Shown here in pieces: positions 7,469-15,974 of a DNA stretch of 19,163 nucleotides. Within the stretch, counting starts at the first letter, position 1. Each line of letters begins with the position of its first letter. This DNA comes from an uncultured Leptotrichiaceae bacterium. GTDB taxonomy: Bacteria; Fusobacteriota; Fusobacteriia; Fusobacteriales; Leptotrichiaceae. The notes beneath the pieces were generated by a model. It did no database searches, was not told the DNA's origin, and was given only the letters and a program-made list of their open reading frames with translations. The stretch is taken from contig CALHVR010000109.1 of assembly GCA_938037005.1 (NCBI GenBank), positions 1 through 19,163 on the forward strand, in the 5' to 3' direction. A program made the position numbers and the translations under genes.

Positions 7469-8410
7469 TTATATCAAACCTTGATCTTTCAAGAAATTTG
7501 TTTCAACAAAATGTCCCGGTTTATATTCTGTTAATTCTGGAACTTCTGGAACTTTTTTTATTTCAGAAACATCGCCCATTGGACTTCTTAAATATGATTC
7601 ATCCATTTCAATTTTTTCTCTTTTTTTATAAGTAGGATCTGCTATTGGTACAGCTGAAATTAATGATTTTGTGTAACTGTGCACTGGGTCATTATACACT
7701 GCTTCAGGTGTTCCTAATTCTACCACTTTTCCTCTATACATTACTGCAACTCTATCTGATATATATTTTACCATTGATAAATCATGTGCAATAAATAACA
7801 ATGTTAAATTTCTTTCTCTTTGTAAATCTTTTAATAAATTTACAACTTGTGCTTGAATTGATACGTCTAAAGCTGATATAGGCTCATCACACACTAATAC
7901 TTCCGGATCAACTGCTAAAGCCCTAGCTATTCCTATTCTCTGTCTTTGTCCTCCAGAAAATTCATGTGGAAATCTATTTGCATGTTCTCTATTAAGCCCA
8001 ACTAATTCTAATAATTCATAAACTTTTTCATTTCTTTCTTTTTTATTTTCAGCTAATCCGTGAATATCAATTCCCTCTGCAATTATATCTCCAACTGTCA
8101 TTCTTGGATTTAACGAAGCCTGTGGATCTTGAAAAATCATTTGTACTTTTTTCGTAAACTCTTTTACAGAATATTTTTCAACTTCTTTTCCATCAAATAA
8201 AATTTCACCATTTGTTTTTTTGTAAAGTCTACTTACTGTTCTTCCTAAAGTTGTTTTTCCTGAACCTGACTCTCCAACTAAACTTAAAACTTCTCCTTTA
8301 TAAATATCCATTGTTACATTGTCAACAGCTTTTAAAACATGTTTTTGTTTCATTGGGAAGTATTTTTTTAAGTTTGTCATTTCAATTAATTTTTCTCTAT
8401 TTTCAGACAT
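7469..8410 (-). CDS. oppF: Oligopeptide ABC transporter ATP-binding protein OppF
   Basis: One of two ATPases that power oligopeptide uptake at the inner face of the membrane. Motifs: Walker A GESGSGKT (46-53), Q-loop Gln94, signature FSGGQ (151-155), Walker B VLVCDEP (171-177) and switch His209. The C-terminal tail of about 60 residues (SAVPIADP onward) is typical of OppF/DppF. Length (313) is normal for the family. Its ATG shares one base with the oppD stop (TAATG), with GGAGG about 8 nt upstream, so translation is probably coupled to oppD. OppF is assigned rather than OppD from its gene order and shorter tail; substrate range (oligo- versus dipeptide) is not decided by the sequence. Confidence 0.93.
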   Translation of the reverse strand: MSENREKLIEMTNLKKYFPMKQKHVLKAVDNVTMDIYKGEVLSLVGESGSGKTTLGRTVSRLYKKTNGEILFDGKEVEKYSVKEFTKKVQMIFQDPQASLNPRMTVGDIIAEGIDIHGLAENKKERNEKVYELLELVGLNREHANRFPHEFSGGQRQRIGIARALAVDPEVLVCDEPISALDVSIQAQVVNLLKDLQRERNLTLLFIAHDLSMVKYISDRVAVMYRGKVVELGTPEAVYNDPVHSYTKSLISAVPIADPTYKKREKIEMDESYLRSPMGDVSEIKKVPEVPELTEYKPGHFVETNFLKDQGLI

Positions 8411-9438
8411 TATTCTACCTCCTCTTTCTTGTTAGAACCAAAAGGTGTTTCAATGATAGGTGCTCCATCAACATACAACCATGATTTTACAAAATGTCCA
8501 TTTCCTAAATCAATCATTGGCGGTTTTTTCTCATAATCTATTTTCATAGCATATTCTGATCTCGCTGCAAACGGATCTCCTGCCGGTGGTTTCAATAAAT
8601 CTGGTGGTGTTCCAGGTATTGAAGATAATTTTTCATTGCTTGACATATCTAATCTTGGTAATGATTTTAATAATCCCCAAGTATATGGATGTCTAGGATG
8701 TTTAAATAATTCTTCAACCGGAGCTTCCTCTAATTTTTCTCCCGCATACATAACAACTACTCTATCAGCTGTTTCTGCAACTACTCCTAAATCGTGTGTT
8801 ATTAAAATTACTGCAATATTTAATTCTTTTTTTAATTCATTTATTAAATCTAATATTTGTGCTTGAATTGTTACATCCAACGCTGTTGTAGGCTCATCAC
8901 AAATTAATAAATCTGGCTCACATGAAAGAGCTATCGCTATAACCGCTCTTTGACGCATTCCACCTGAAAATTCATGGGGATATTGATTAAATCTTTCTTC
9001 TGGTTTAGGTATTCCTACTTTTCTTAACATTTCAATTGCTTGTTTTTTAGCTTCTTCTTTTGAAACTTTTTTATGTATTAAAATACCTTCCATTATTTGT
9101 TTTCCAACTTTAATTGTTGGATTTAATGATGTCATTGGATCTTGGAATATCATTCCAATTCTTCCTCCACGTAATTCTCTCATTCTTTCATCTGTTACTT
9201 GTACAATATCTTCTCCATCGAATAATATTTCTCCACCTTTTATTTCTCCTGGTGGCATAGGAATTAATCTCATTATAGTTTGAACAGTTACTGATTTTCC
9301 TGATCCAGACTCTCCAACTATCGCAAGAGTTTCTCCTCTATCTACCGAAAAACTTATATCTCTTAAAGCTTTTACTTCTCCAGCATAAGTATTAAAAGAA
9401 ACACTTAAGTTTTTCACTTCTAATAATTTTTTATTCAT
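8410..9438 (-). CDS. oppD: Oligopeptide ABC transporter ATP-binding protein OppD
   Basis: Second ATPase of the peptide importer, expected to pair with OppF below the OppB-OppC channel. Motifs: Walker A GESGSGKS (42-49), Q-loop Gln99, signature FSGGM (157-161), Walker B LLICDEP (177-183) and His215. The oligopeptide-transporter C-terminal region is present (IPGTPPDLLKPPAGDPF, 274-290). The cysteines that in many relatives bind an iron-sulfur cluster there are replaced: GDPFAARSEYAMKID stands where CPFAPRCPYAMEIC-like residues are common. Cys-free versions also occur in other bacteria, so loss of function need not follow. The start is supported by AGGAG 6 nt upstream. The gene is separated from oppC by 37 nt and overlaps oppF by one base. 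Confidence 0.94.
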   Translation of the reverse strand: MNKKLLEVKNLSVSFNTYAGEVKALRDISFSVDRGETLAIVGESGSGKSVTVQTIMRLIPMPPGEIKGGEILFDGEDIVQVTDERMRELRGGRIGMIFQDPMTSLNPTIKVGKQIMEGILIHKKVSKEEAKKQAIEMLRKVGIPKPEERFNQYPHEFSGGMRQRAVIAIALSCEPDLLICDEPTTALDVTIQAQILDLINELKKELNIAVILITHDLGVVAETADRVVVMYAGEKLEEAPVEELFKHPRHPYTWGLLKSLPRLDMSSNEKLSSIPGTPPDLLKPPAGDPFAARSEYAMKIDYEKKPPMIDLGNGHFVKSWLYVDGAPIIETPFGSNKKEEVE

Positions 9439-9475
9439 TTTTTCTCCTAATCTAGCTTATATTTAAAACATTAAA

Positions 9476-10447
9476 TTATGATCTTAATTTTGGATTTAAT
9501 GCATCATTTAACGCATCTCCAACTATATTAAACGCTAATGTTATTAATGAAATAACTACTGCTGGTATAATGAATAAGTAAGGATACGAATCCATATTTA
9601 CAAATCCATCAAATACTAAGTTTCCTAATGAAGCTTGAGGTATCGGTACTCCTAAACCAATGAAACTTAAAAATGCTTCAGTAAATATAATATTTGGTAT
9701 ATCTGTTGTAAGTCTTATTATTATTACACTTAAAGTATTTGGAATTAAATGTTTTAAAGTTATCCAAATAAAGTTTCCTCCAAGTGATTTTGAGGCCAAT
9801 ACAAATTCACTTTCTTTTATTTTTAAAACTTCTCCTCTAACTAATAATGAATAGTTTAACCATCTTGTTATTGACATTGCAATAATTATAGTTTTAACAC
9901 TATTTCCCATAACAACCATTAATAAAATTATATAAATCATTGAAGGTATAGTCATTACAACTTCTACTATTCTCGTCATTATAGTATCCACAATTCCACC
10001 AAAATAAGCTGAAATTGCTCCATAAATTGTACCAAATACAACACAAATAACTGCTGTAACTATTGATAACTCCATTGAAATTCTAATTCCTTGTGAAAGT
10101 CTAGCAAATAAATCTCTTCCTAAATTATCTGTTCCTAAATAATGTCCTAACACTATTCCTTTTGTAGGACTTAAAAATTTAGCTGATAAATCTTGATCTC
10201 TATAAGAATATTTTGTAAGCATTTGTCCAAAAATTGCTAAAAAGATAAATACTACTGTCATTCCTAAAAATGCTAAAGCTAATTTATTTTTCTTAAATCT
10301 TCTCCAACCATCTTGCCAAAAAGTTAAACTTGGTTTGTAAATAACTTCTGTTTGCGATTTATCAATTCCTATTACTGTAAAATCTTCAGATGTCGGCTTA
10401 TATTGAGAAATTTGTGTATTCTCATTTTGCACATTTATATTTTCCAT
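9476..10447 (-). CDS. oppC: Oligopeptide ABC transporter permease OppC
   Basis: Membrane subunit that with OppB forms the import channel. The protein has a soluble N-terminal stretch of about 50 residues, then six likely membrane helices. HYLGTDNLGRDLFARL (102-117) is typical of the OppC/DppC family. The cytoplasmic EAA-type loop that docks the ATPases reads LASKSLGGNFIWITLKHLIP at about 217-236. The chosen ATG gives 323 residues and starts two bases after the oppB stop (TAAAATG), with AGGAGAGAG upstream. The frame is open to a TTG at 10471 inside oppB (331 residues), but that TTG has no ribosome-binding site. Neighbouring oppB and oppD complete the transporter. Confidence 0.92.
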   Translation of the reverse strand: MENINVQNENTQISQYKPTSEDFTVIGIDKSQTEVIYKPSLTFWQDGWRRFKKNKLALAFLGMTVVFIFLAIFGQMLTKYSYRDQDLSAKFLSPTKGIVLGHYLGTDNLGRDLFARLSQGIRISMELSIVTAVICVVFGTIYGAISAYFGGIVDTIMTRIVEVVMTIPSMIYIILLMVVMGNSVKTIIIAMSITRWLNYSLLVRGEVLKIKESEFVLASKSLGGNFIWITLKHLIPNTLSVIIIRLTTDIPNIIFTEAFLSFIGLGVPIPQASLGNLVFDGFVNMDSYPYLFIIPAVVISLITLAFNIVGDALNDALNPKLRS

Positions 10448-10448
10448 T

Positions 10449-11429
10449 TTACGCACTCTCTCCTTTTCCAAGTTTAATTTTAGGATCTACTAATGCATAT
10501 ACAATATCCATCAATATCATCATTAATATTAAAAATGCAGCATAAAATACTGTAACTCCTAATACCATTGTATAATCCCTATCATTAATTGATTGTATAT
10601 AATATTTTCCTAATCCCGGTATTGTAAATACTTTTTCAATTACAAATGATCCAGTTAATACTGCTGCTATTGTTGGTCCCATAATTGTAACTATCGGTAA
10701 AATAGCATTTCTCAAAGCATGTTTTACAACTATATCTCTAGGTTTTACTCCTTTTGCTATTGCTAATCTTATGTAATCTTGTCCCATTACTTCTATCATT
10801 TTATCTCTTAATAATCTTGCTATTAATGCAACTGTATATAATCCTAATGCTACAACTGGTAATATTTTTTTCTCTGGACTATCCCATCCTGATAATCTTA
10901 TTCTTAAAAAGTCTGGTAATCCTAATTTATCAATAAGAAAACCATTATGCACATCTACGAAATATTTTTGCATAAGTCCTGCCAGTACAAAACTTGGAAC
11001 TGAAATTCCAATTACTGCTATAATCATTGCTATTTTATCTTGATATTTTCCTCTTTTTAAAGCTGCAACTATTCCTAATGGTATTCCTACTACTAATGCA
11101 AATATTATTGATCTAGCTCCTAAATCTGCTGAAATTGGAAAACTTTTTTTGATTACATCATTTACTGTTCTTCCTCTTACTTTCATAGATTCTCCTAAAT
11201 CTCCTTTAGATACACTCTTTAAATATTGAACATATTGTTCTCCTATAGGTTTATCTAAATGGTATTTAGCCATTAAATTTTCTTTTATTTTTGGTGGGAT
11301 TGCTTTTTCACTTTGGAACGGATCCCCTGGTAATAAATGTAGTAAAAAGAACGTAATAGTTACTACTAACCATAATGTTACTAGTCCCATAATTATTCTA
11401 TTTACTAAAAAACTTAGTATATTTTTCAT
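10449..11429 (-). CDS. oppB: Oligopeptide ABC transporter permease OppB
   Basis: First gene of the opp operon and partner of OppC in the membrane channel. It has a typical N-terminal helix ending LLHLLPGDPF (29-38), several further hydrophobic segments, and the EAA-type ATPase-docking loop YIRLAIAKGVKPRDIVVKHA (219-238) followed by LRNAILP. The C-terminus VDPKIKLG is typical of the family, as is the 326-residue length. AGGA lies 10 nt before the ATG. No oppA (peptide-binding lipoprotein) is present between this gene and mnmG, so the binding protein must be encoded elsewhere or be absent. The operon has its own promoter in the 122-nt gap after mnmG. Confidence 0.94.
   Translation of the reverse strand: MKNILSFLVNRIIMGLVTLWLVVTITFFLLHLLPGDPFQSEKAIPPKIKENLMAKYHLDKPIGEQYVQYLKSVSKGDLGESMKVRGRTVNDVIKKSFPISADLGARSIIFALVVGIPLGIVAALKRGKYQDKIAMIIAVIGISVPSFVLAGLMQKYFVDVHNGFLIDKLGLPDFLRIRLSGWDSPEKKILPVVALGLYTVALIARLLRDKMIEVMGQDYIRLAIAKGVKPRDIVVKHALRNAILPIVTIMGPTIAAVLTGSFVIEKVFTIPGLGKYYIQSINDRDYTMVLGVTVFYAAFLILMMILMDIVYALVDPKIKLGKGESA
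10456..10464 (-). promoter_or_regulatory. Ribosome-binding site fixing the oppC start
   Basis: AGGAGAGAG (10464 to 10456) lies in the last codons of oppB, upstream of the ATG at 10447. It is downstream of the alternative TTG at 10471, so it can only serve the ATG. The GGAG core is 12 nt from the ATG, slightly long. Confidence 0.65.
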
Positions 11430-11476
11430 TTACTCATCTTCCTTTCTTAACGTTTGTTTCTTTAATCAATACCCGT

Positions 11477-11505
11477 ATTATATCATTTTTTTTTATTTTT
11501 TTGTA
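11477..11505 (-). promoter_or_regulatory. Promoter of the opp operon
   Basis: The minus strand has TGATATAAT (11485 to 11477), an extended -10, with TACAAA (11505 to 11500) 17 nt upstream and an almost pure A spacer. Transcription would begin near 11470, about 40 nt before oppB. A further TATAAT upstream (11516-11521) could be a second start. No hairpin terminator is visible after mnmG, so read-through into opp is also possible. Confidence 0.65.
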
Positions 11506-11551
11506 GTTTTTATCTATTATATTCATATATCTTTTTTATTTTTGTATTTAT

Positions 11552-13435
11552 TTATTTTATAATTGATATTAACAATGCTATATCGTTATATGTAACTCCA
11601 CTTATTCTACTTGCTTGCCCTATAGTTTTAGGATTTCCATAAGTTAATCCTGAAATTGCAATGTTACTTAACCCTTTTATTTCTTCATAATTTATATTTT
11701 CTGGAATTTTTAACATTTCTAATTTTTTAAATTTTTCTATTTGTGCTTTTTCTCTTTCTATAAATACTCTGTATTTGGCTTCAATTTCTACTTGTTCTTT
11801 TGCTAATGAAGATAATTCCACTATTTCAATAAATTTAGATAAATTATCATAAGTTATTTCTTTTCTCGCTAAAAATTCAAAAGCTGAAACAGGGCTATTA
11901 GCTCCATTTTTTTCATATTTTTCATTATTTTCTTTTGCATACTGTTGTTCTATTTTTTCTAATTTCTCATTTGTCTCTTTAGTTGGATAAATTTTTATTT
12001 GTTTTAATCTTTCAATTTCTTTATCCATCTCAATTTTAGTTGCTTCAAGTTCATCCAATTTATCTTTATTTAAAAGTCCTATTTCTTTAGCTTTATCAAA
12101 TAATCTTATAAAAATATTATCTTGTCTTAAAGTAAGTCTATATTCTGCTCTTGATGGCAATACTCTATACGGTTCTGGCGTTTTTTTATTTATAATATCA
12201 TCTATTAAAACTCCAATATAACCTTCACTTCTATCAATTATTATTTGTTCTTTTCCTAAAATTTTTCTTGCAGCATTTACTCCAGCTATAAATCCTTGAC
12301 ACGCAGCTTCTTCATATCCACTTGTTCCATTTATTGTCCCTGCCGTATAAATTCCTTTTACAACTTTTGATTCTAAAGTTAAATTTAATTGATGTGCAGG
12401 TATAAAGTTATACTCTATTGCATACCCATATCTCACAATCTTAGCATTTTCAAGCCCTGCTATTGTTTTCAACATTGCTTCTTGTGCAAATGGAGGCATT
12501 GCTGTCGTAAATCCATTTATATAAATTTCGTTATTTTCTACACTTTCTAACTCTAAAAATATTTGATGATTCGTTTTTTCAGGAAAATTCATTATTTTTC
12601 TATCAAGCGACGGACAATGTCTTGGTCCTTTCGTACTAACTATTCCCGTTACAATAGGCGAATATTTCAACATTTCTTGTCCCACTTTTATCGTTTCTTC
12701 TGTTGTAAATGTAAGCCAAGTTGGTAATGTTGAATTATATTCTTTTTTTGTTTCATATGAAAAATATCTTGGTTTTTCTTCTCCTCTCAATTCCTCCATT
12801 TTGCTAAAATCAATACTCATTTTATCAATTCTTGGTGGAGTAGCCGTTTGATATCTATCCAATTCAAATCCAAGTGCTTCTAATTTTGCTGGTAACTCTG
12901 AACTTGCAGGTTCTCCTTGTCTTCCTGCTTCAAATTTCACATCTCCCATTATATATTGCCCACCTAAAAATGTCCCAGTACACAATATTAATGCTTTTGT
13001 TCCATATTTAACACCTAATTTATCTTCAATTCCTACAACTTCTCCATTTTCCACAATTATATCTACAACAGTACCTTGAATTAAATCTAACATTTTTTCT
13101 TTTTCAACTATTTCTCTCATTTTTATTCTATACCAATATTTATCAGCTTGAGCTCTCGTTATTCTTGATGCCAGACCTTTTGTATGATTCAAGTTTTTTA
13201 ATTGTAAATTATAATTATCAACATGTCTTGCCATTTCTCCACCAAGCATTCCAAGTTCAGACACTAAATGGCTTTTACCCGGACCTCCTACAGATGGATT
13301 GCACGACATCATAGCTATACTATCTAAATATATTGTAAATAAAGCTGTTTTTAAACCTTGTCTTGCTGAAGCAAGGGCAGCCTCTACTCCAGCATGCCCT
13401 CCTCCAACTACTATTACATCATAATTTTTTTTCAT
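11552..13435 (-). CDS. mnmG: tRNA uridine-5-carboxymethylaminomethyl modification enzyme MnmG (GidA)
   Basis: MnmG works with MnmE to add a carboxymethylaminomethyl group to U34 in certain tRNAs, using FAD and folate. The FAD site GGGHAG is at residues 11-16. CNPSVGGPGKSH starts at Cys45, and the second conserved cysteine is Cys274 in GPRHCPS. NGTSGYEEAA, PSRAEYRLTLRQDN and the C-terminal GQASRISGV are present. Length is 627, close to the usual size (E. coli 629), and well above the shorter TrmFO relatives. Several normally fixed segments differ from E. coli (see findings), so it may be a divergent or second-copy MnmG. The start is the ATG at 13435, 24 nt after the pheT stop, with GAGGA upstream. 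A TTG at 13456 would add seven residues but has no binding site of its own. It probably shares the pheST transcript. Confidence 0.92.
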   Translation of the reverse strand: MKKNYDVIVVGGGHAGVEAALASARQGLKTALFTIYLDSIAMMSCNPSVGGPGKSHLVSELGMLGGEMARHVDNYNLQLKNLNHTKGLASRITRAQADKYWYRIKMREIVEKEKMLDLIQGTVVDIIVENGEVVGIEDKLGVKYGTKALILCTGTFLGGQYIMGDVKFEAGRQGEPASSELPAKLEALGFELDRYQTATPPRIDKMSIDFSKMEELRGEEKPRYFSYETKKEYNSTLPTWLTFTTEETIKVGQEMLKYSPIVTGIVSTKGPRHCPSLDRKIMNFPEKTNHQIFLELESVENNEIYINGFTTAMPPFAQEAMLKTIAGLENAKIVRYGYAIEYNFIPAHQLNLTLESKVVKGIYTAGTINGTSGYEEAACQGFIAGVNAARKILGKEQIIIDRSEGYIGVLIDDIINKKTPEPYRVLPSRAEYRLTLRQDNIFIRLFDKAKEIGLLNKDKLDELEATKIEMDKEIERLKQIKIYPTKETNEKLEKIEQQYAKENNEKYEKNGANSPVSAFEFLARKEITYDNLSKFIEIVELSSLAKEQVEIEAKYRVFIEREKAQIEKFKKLEMLKIPENINYEEIKGLSNIAISGLTYGNPKTIGQASRISGVTYNDIALLISIIK

Positions 13436-13446
13436 TTTTACTTCAT

Positions 13447-13451
13447 TCCTC
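13447..13451 (-). promoter_or_regulatory. Ribosome-binding site fixing the mnmG start
   Basis: GAGGA (13451 to 13447) lies between the pheT stop (13460-13462) and the ATG at 13435, with an 11-nt spacer. It falls downstream of the alternative TTG at 13456, which argues for the ATG. Confidence 0.65.
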
Positions 13452-13459
13452 TTCAACGA

Positions 13460-15859
13460 TTATTGTCTTAACTCTGCTCCAAATTGTTTTTCAACTTTTT
13501 TAAGTATTTTTTCAACAATATCATTTATTTCTTTTTCTTCTAAAGTTTTATTTTTATCTCTCAATTTTATACTAATTGCAACAGATTTTTTACCTGTTAA
13601 TACTCCCAATCCTCTATAAATATCAAATAATTCAACTTTTTCTATTTTATTGTCAACTTTTTCTATTACTTTTAAAACGTCTCCAACTAATACTGCTTCA
13701 TCCATTACTAAAGCTATATCTCTTGGAACTGCTGGGAATTTAACCATTCCTTCATATTTCACAGCTTTTCCAATATATTTTTTTATTAAATCTATATTAA
13801 ATTCTCCAACTAAAACAGATTTTTTACCTAAATCAAAATTTTCCAACACATCTGGATGAATTTCTCCAAAACTTCCTATAAATTCTTTTCCTACAAATAC
13901 ATCTACTGATCTTCCAGGGTGTAATTGTGTTTGTGTACTTCTTTTTATTTGATAATTTTTAAATCTTAATTTTGAGAATATTTCCTCAACAATCCCTTTC
14001 AAATCATAAAAATCATATGCTTCAGGTTTTGGATTCCACAATGTTTTATCATTATTTCCTGCTAAAATTATTCCTAATTTAACTTCTTCTTTTGCTAATT
14101 CCTCAGCTTTTTCAAATGTTCTACTTACTTCAAAAAATCTTATATTTTCTACATTTCTATTTATATTGTCTTTAGCATTTTTTATTAAACTATAAAGCAA
14201 TGTTGGTCTTAATGTTACAAAATCTTCCGTAATAGGTTTTAACACATCAATCAAGTTTTCTTTTTCAACATTAGTAAATTTAATTTTATCTACTCCATCT
14301 TTTGGTATAAAACTATAATTTATTACTTCTTGAAGCCCTGTACTTGCTGCAATTAATTTAACTCTATCTATCAATTTAGTTGTATCAATCGTTGAAGTTT
14401 CATTTATTTCCACTTTTGGCAATTTATTTTCAATGTTATCAAATCCATACATTCTAATAATTTCTTCATAATAATCTTGTTCATTTTCTAAATCTTGTCT
14501 AAAACTTGGAGCTGTTAAAATTAAATTTTCTCCTTTATCTTCAACCGTTACTTCTAATTTTTGTAAAATTCTAATTACTTCTTCTCTTGCTATCTCTTTT
14601 CCTACAAATCTATTTAGTCTAGCAAAATTAAGCTCTGCCACTCGTTTTGCTGGAACTTCAGGATAATTATCTACAACTCCTTGTAAAATATCTCCTCCTG
14701 CCACTTCTTGAATTACATTTGCAATTCTATTTATTACATTTATTGCATTTTCTCTATCTACTCCACGCTCAAATCTATATGATGAATCACTTATTAAAGC
14801 CAATCTTCTTGATGTTTTTCTAATTTTTTGTGGATTAAAATGTGCTACTTCTAATAATATATTTTTTGTATTTTCAGTTATTTGTGAATTAAATCCACCC
14901 ATAACTCCAGCCAATGCAACTACTTTTTTCTCATCTTTAATTACTATATCTTCATTATTTAATTTTCTTTCTTGCTCATCTAAAGTCACAAAAATTTCAT
15001 CATTTTTAGCTACATCAACTGTTATTTTTGTTCCTTCTAACTTATCTAAATCAAAAATATGATTTGGTTGATTTGTTTCCATCAATATATAATTTGAAAC
15101 ATCAACAATATTATTTATACTTCTTATTCCAACAGATTCCACTCTTTTTTTCAACCATTTTGGACTTTCTTTTACTTGAACATTTTTTATAATTCTAGCC
15201 ACATATCTTTTTGACAAATCATTATCTTTTATTTCCACAGAAATATTATCCACAGTTTTTTCCACAGTTTCTTTATTTATCTCTGTTTTTGGATATTTTA
15301 ATTCTTTATTATATAAAGCTGCAACTTCTCTCGCTATACCAATATGAGATAAACAATCTGGTCTGTTTGGAGTTATTTCCAATTCAAAAACAATATCATT
15401 CAGTCCTAAATATTCTTTCATTGGCACACCAAGTGGTGTATCTTCTGGTAAAATTATAATTCCACTCGCATCATGTCCTATTCCTAATTCTTCTTCCGAA
15501 CACAACATTCCATTTGATTCAAGTCCTCTTATTTTACCTTTTTTTATAATAAATTCTGGCGTTAATCTTGCACCTATTTGAGCCAACGCCACTTTATCTC
15601 CCACTTTATGATTTGGAGCTCCACATATTATTTGCAATACTTCTTTTCCTGTATCTATTTTACAAACTGTCAAATGGTCAGAATCTGGATGCATTTCTTT
15701 TTCTAAAATTTGTGCAGTTATTACTTTATCTAAATTTTCTCCTTTAATTTCAATTTTTTCAACTTCTTGCCCAATCATAGTTAAGGCATTTTCCATTTCA
15801 TTTGTTTCTATTCCTTCCAAATCTACATATTTTTTTAACCAATTTAAAGAAATTAACAT
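13460..15859 (-). CDS. pheT: Phenylalanyl-tRNA synthetase beta subunit
   Basis: Beta chain of the alpha2-beta2 enzyme that charges tRNA-Phe; it also carries the editing site. Domains in order: N-terminal segment; tRNA-binding OB fold at about 40-148 (HPDSDHLTVCKIDTG, then ICGAPNHKVGDKVALA); B3/4 editing domain at about 218-385 (NIVDVSNYILMETNQPNHIFD, ALAGVMGG, SDSSYRFERGVD); B5 domain at about 402-475; catalytic-like core; and a C-terminal FDX-ACB anticodon-binding domain (707-799, beginning KFPAVPRDIALVMD). Length 799 is normal. The start has a perfect AGGAGG 5 nt upstream. The gene follows pheS by 115 nt with no separate promoter or terminator seen between them. The linker at residues 198-210 is encoded by repeated GTGGA-type codons that create DnaA-box-like sites. 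Confidence 0.96.
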   Translation of the reverse strand: MLISLNWLKKYVDLEGIETNEMENALTMIGQEVEKIEIKGENLDKVITAQILEKEMHPDSDHLTVCKIDTGKEVLQIICGAPNHKVGDKVALAQIGARLTPEFIIKKGKIRGLESNGMLCSEEELGIGHDASGIIILPEDTPLGVPMKEYLGLNDIVFELEITPNRPDCLSHIGIAREVAALYNKELKYPKTEINKETVEKTVDNISVEIKDNDLSKRYVARIIKNVQVKESPKWLKKRVESVGIRSINNIVDVSNYILMETNQPNHIFDLDKLEGTKITVDVAKNDEIFVTLDEQERKLNNEDIVIKDEKKVVALAGVMGGFNSQITENTKNILLEVAHFNPQKIRKTSRRLALISDSSYRFERGVDRENAINVINRIANVIQEVAGGDILQGVVDNYPEVPAKRVAELNFARLNRFVGKEIAREEVIRILQKLEVTVEDKGENLILTAPSFRQDLENEQDYYEEIIRMYGFDNIENKLPKVEINETSTIDTTKLIDRVKLIAASTGLQEVINYSFIPKDGVDKIKFTNVEKENLIDVLKPITEDFVTLRPTLLYSLIKNAKDNINRNVENIRFFEVSRTFEKAEELAKEEVKLGIILAGNNDKTLWNPKPEAYDFYDLKGIVEEIFSKLRFKNYQIKRSTQTQLHPGRSVDVFVGKEFIGSFGEIHPDVLENFDLGKKSVLVGEFNIDLIKKYIGKAVKYEGMVKFPAVPRDIALVMDEAVLVGDVLKVIEKVDNKIEKVELFDIYRGLGVLTGKKSVAISIKLRDKNKTLEEKEINDIVEKILKKVEKQFGAELRQ
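15232..15267 (+). other. Three DnaA-box-like 9-mers inside pheT
   Basis: On the plus strand, TCCACAG occurs three times in the same orientation at 15234, 15249 and 15261. The middle one is the perfect DnaA-box consensus TTATCCACA (15246-15254). The third, TTTTCCACA (15258-15266), differs at one base and the first, at 15231-15239 (ATTTCCACA), at two. They fall in the variable linker between the OB fold and the editing domain of PheT. A protein-coding cause (repeated T/S-V-E/D codons) is an alternative. Confidence 0.4.
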
Positions 15860-15974
15860 TATTTCCTCCTATTTTATCATTCCCAATTTATTCTTTTTCA
15901 ATATTTTTCTAATAATTCAAATTTTTATCATTCTATTTTTAATTTTTTTTAATTTATAAAATGTTTGTTTTTAA

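Noticed and set aside
15871..15879. TGATAAAAT as a promoter -10 for pheT
   Set aside because: Transcription would begin within the Shine-Dalgarno sequence at 15865-15870, so it cannot make a useful message.
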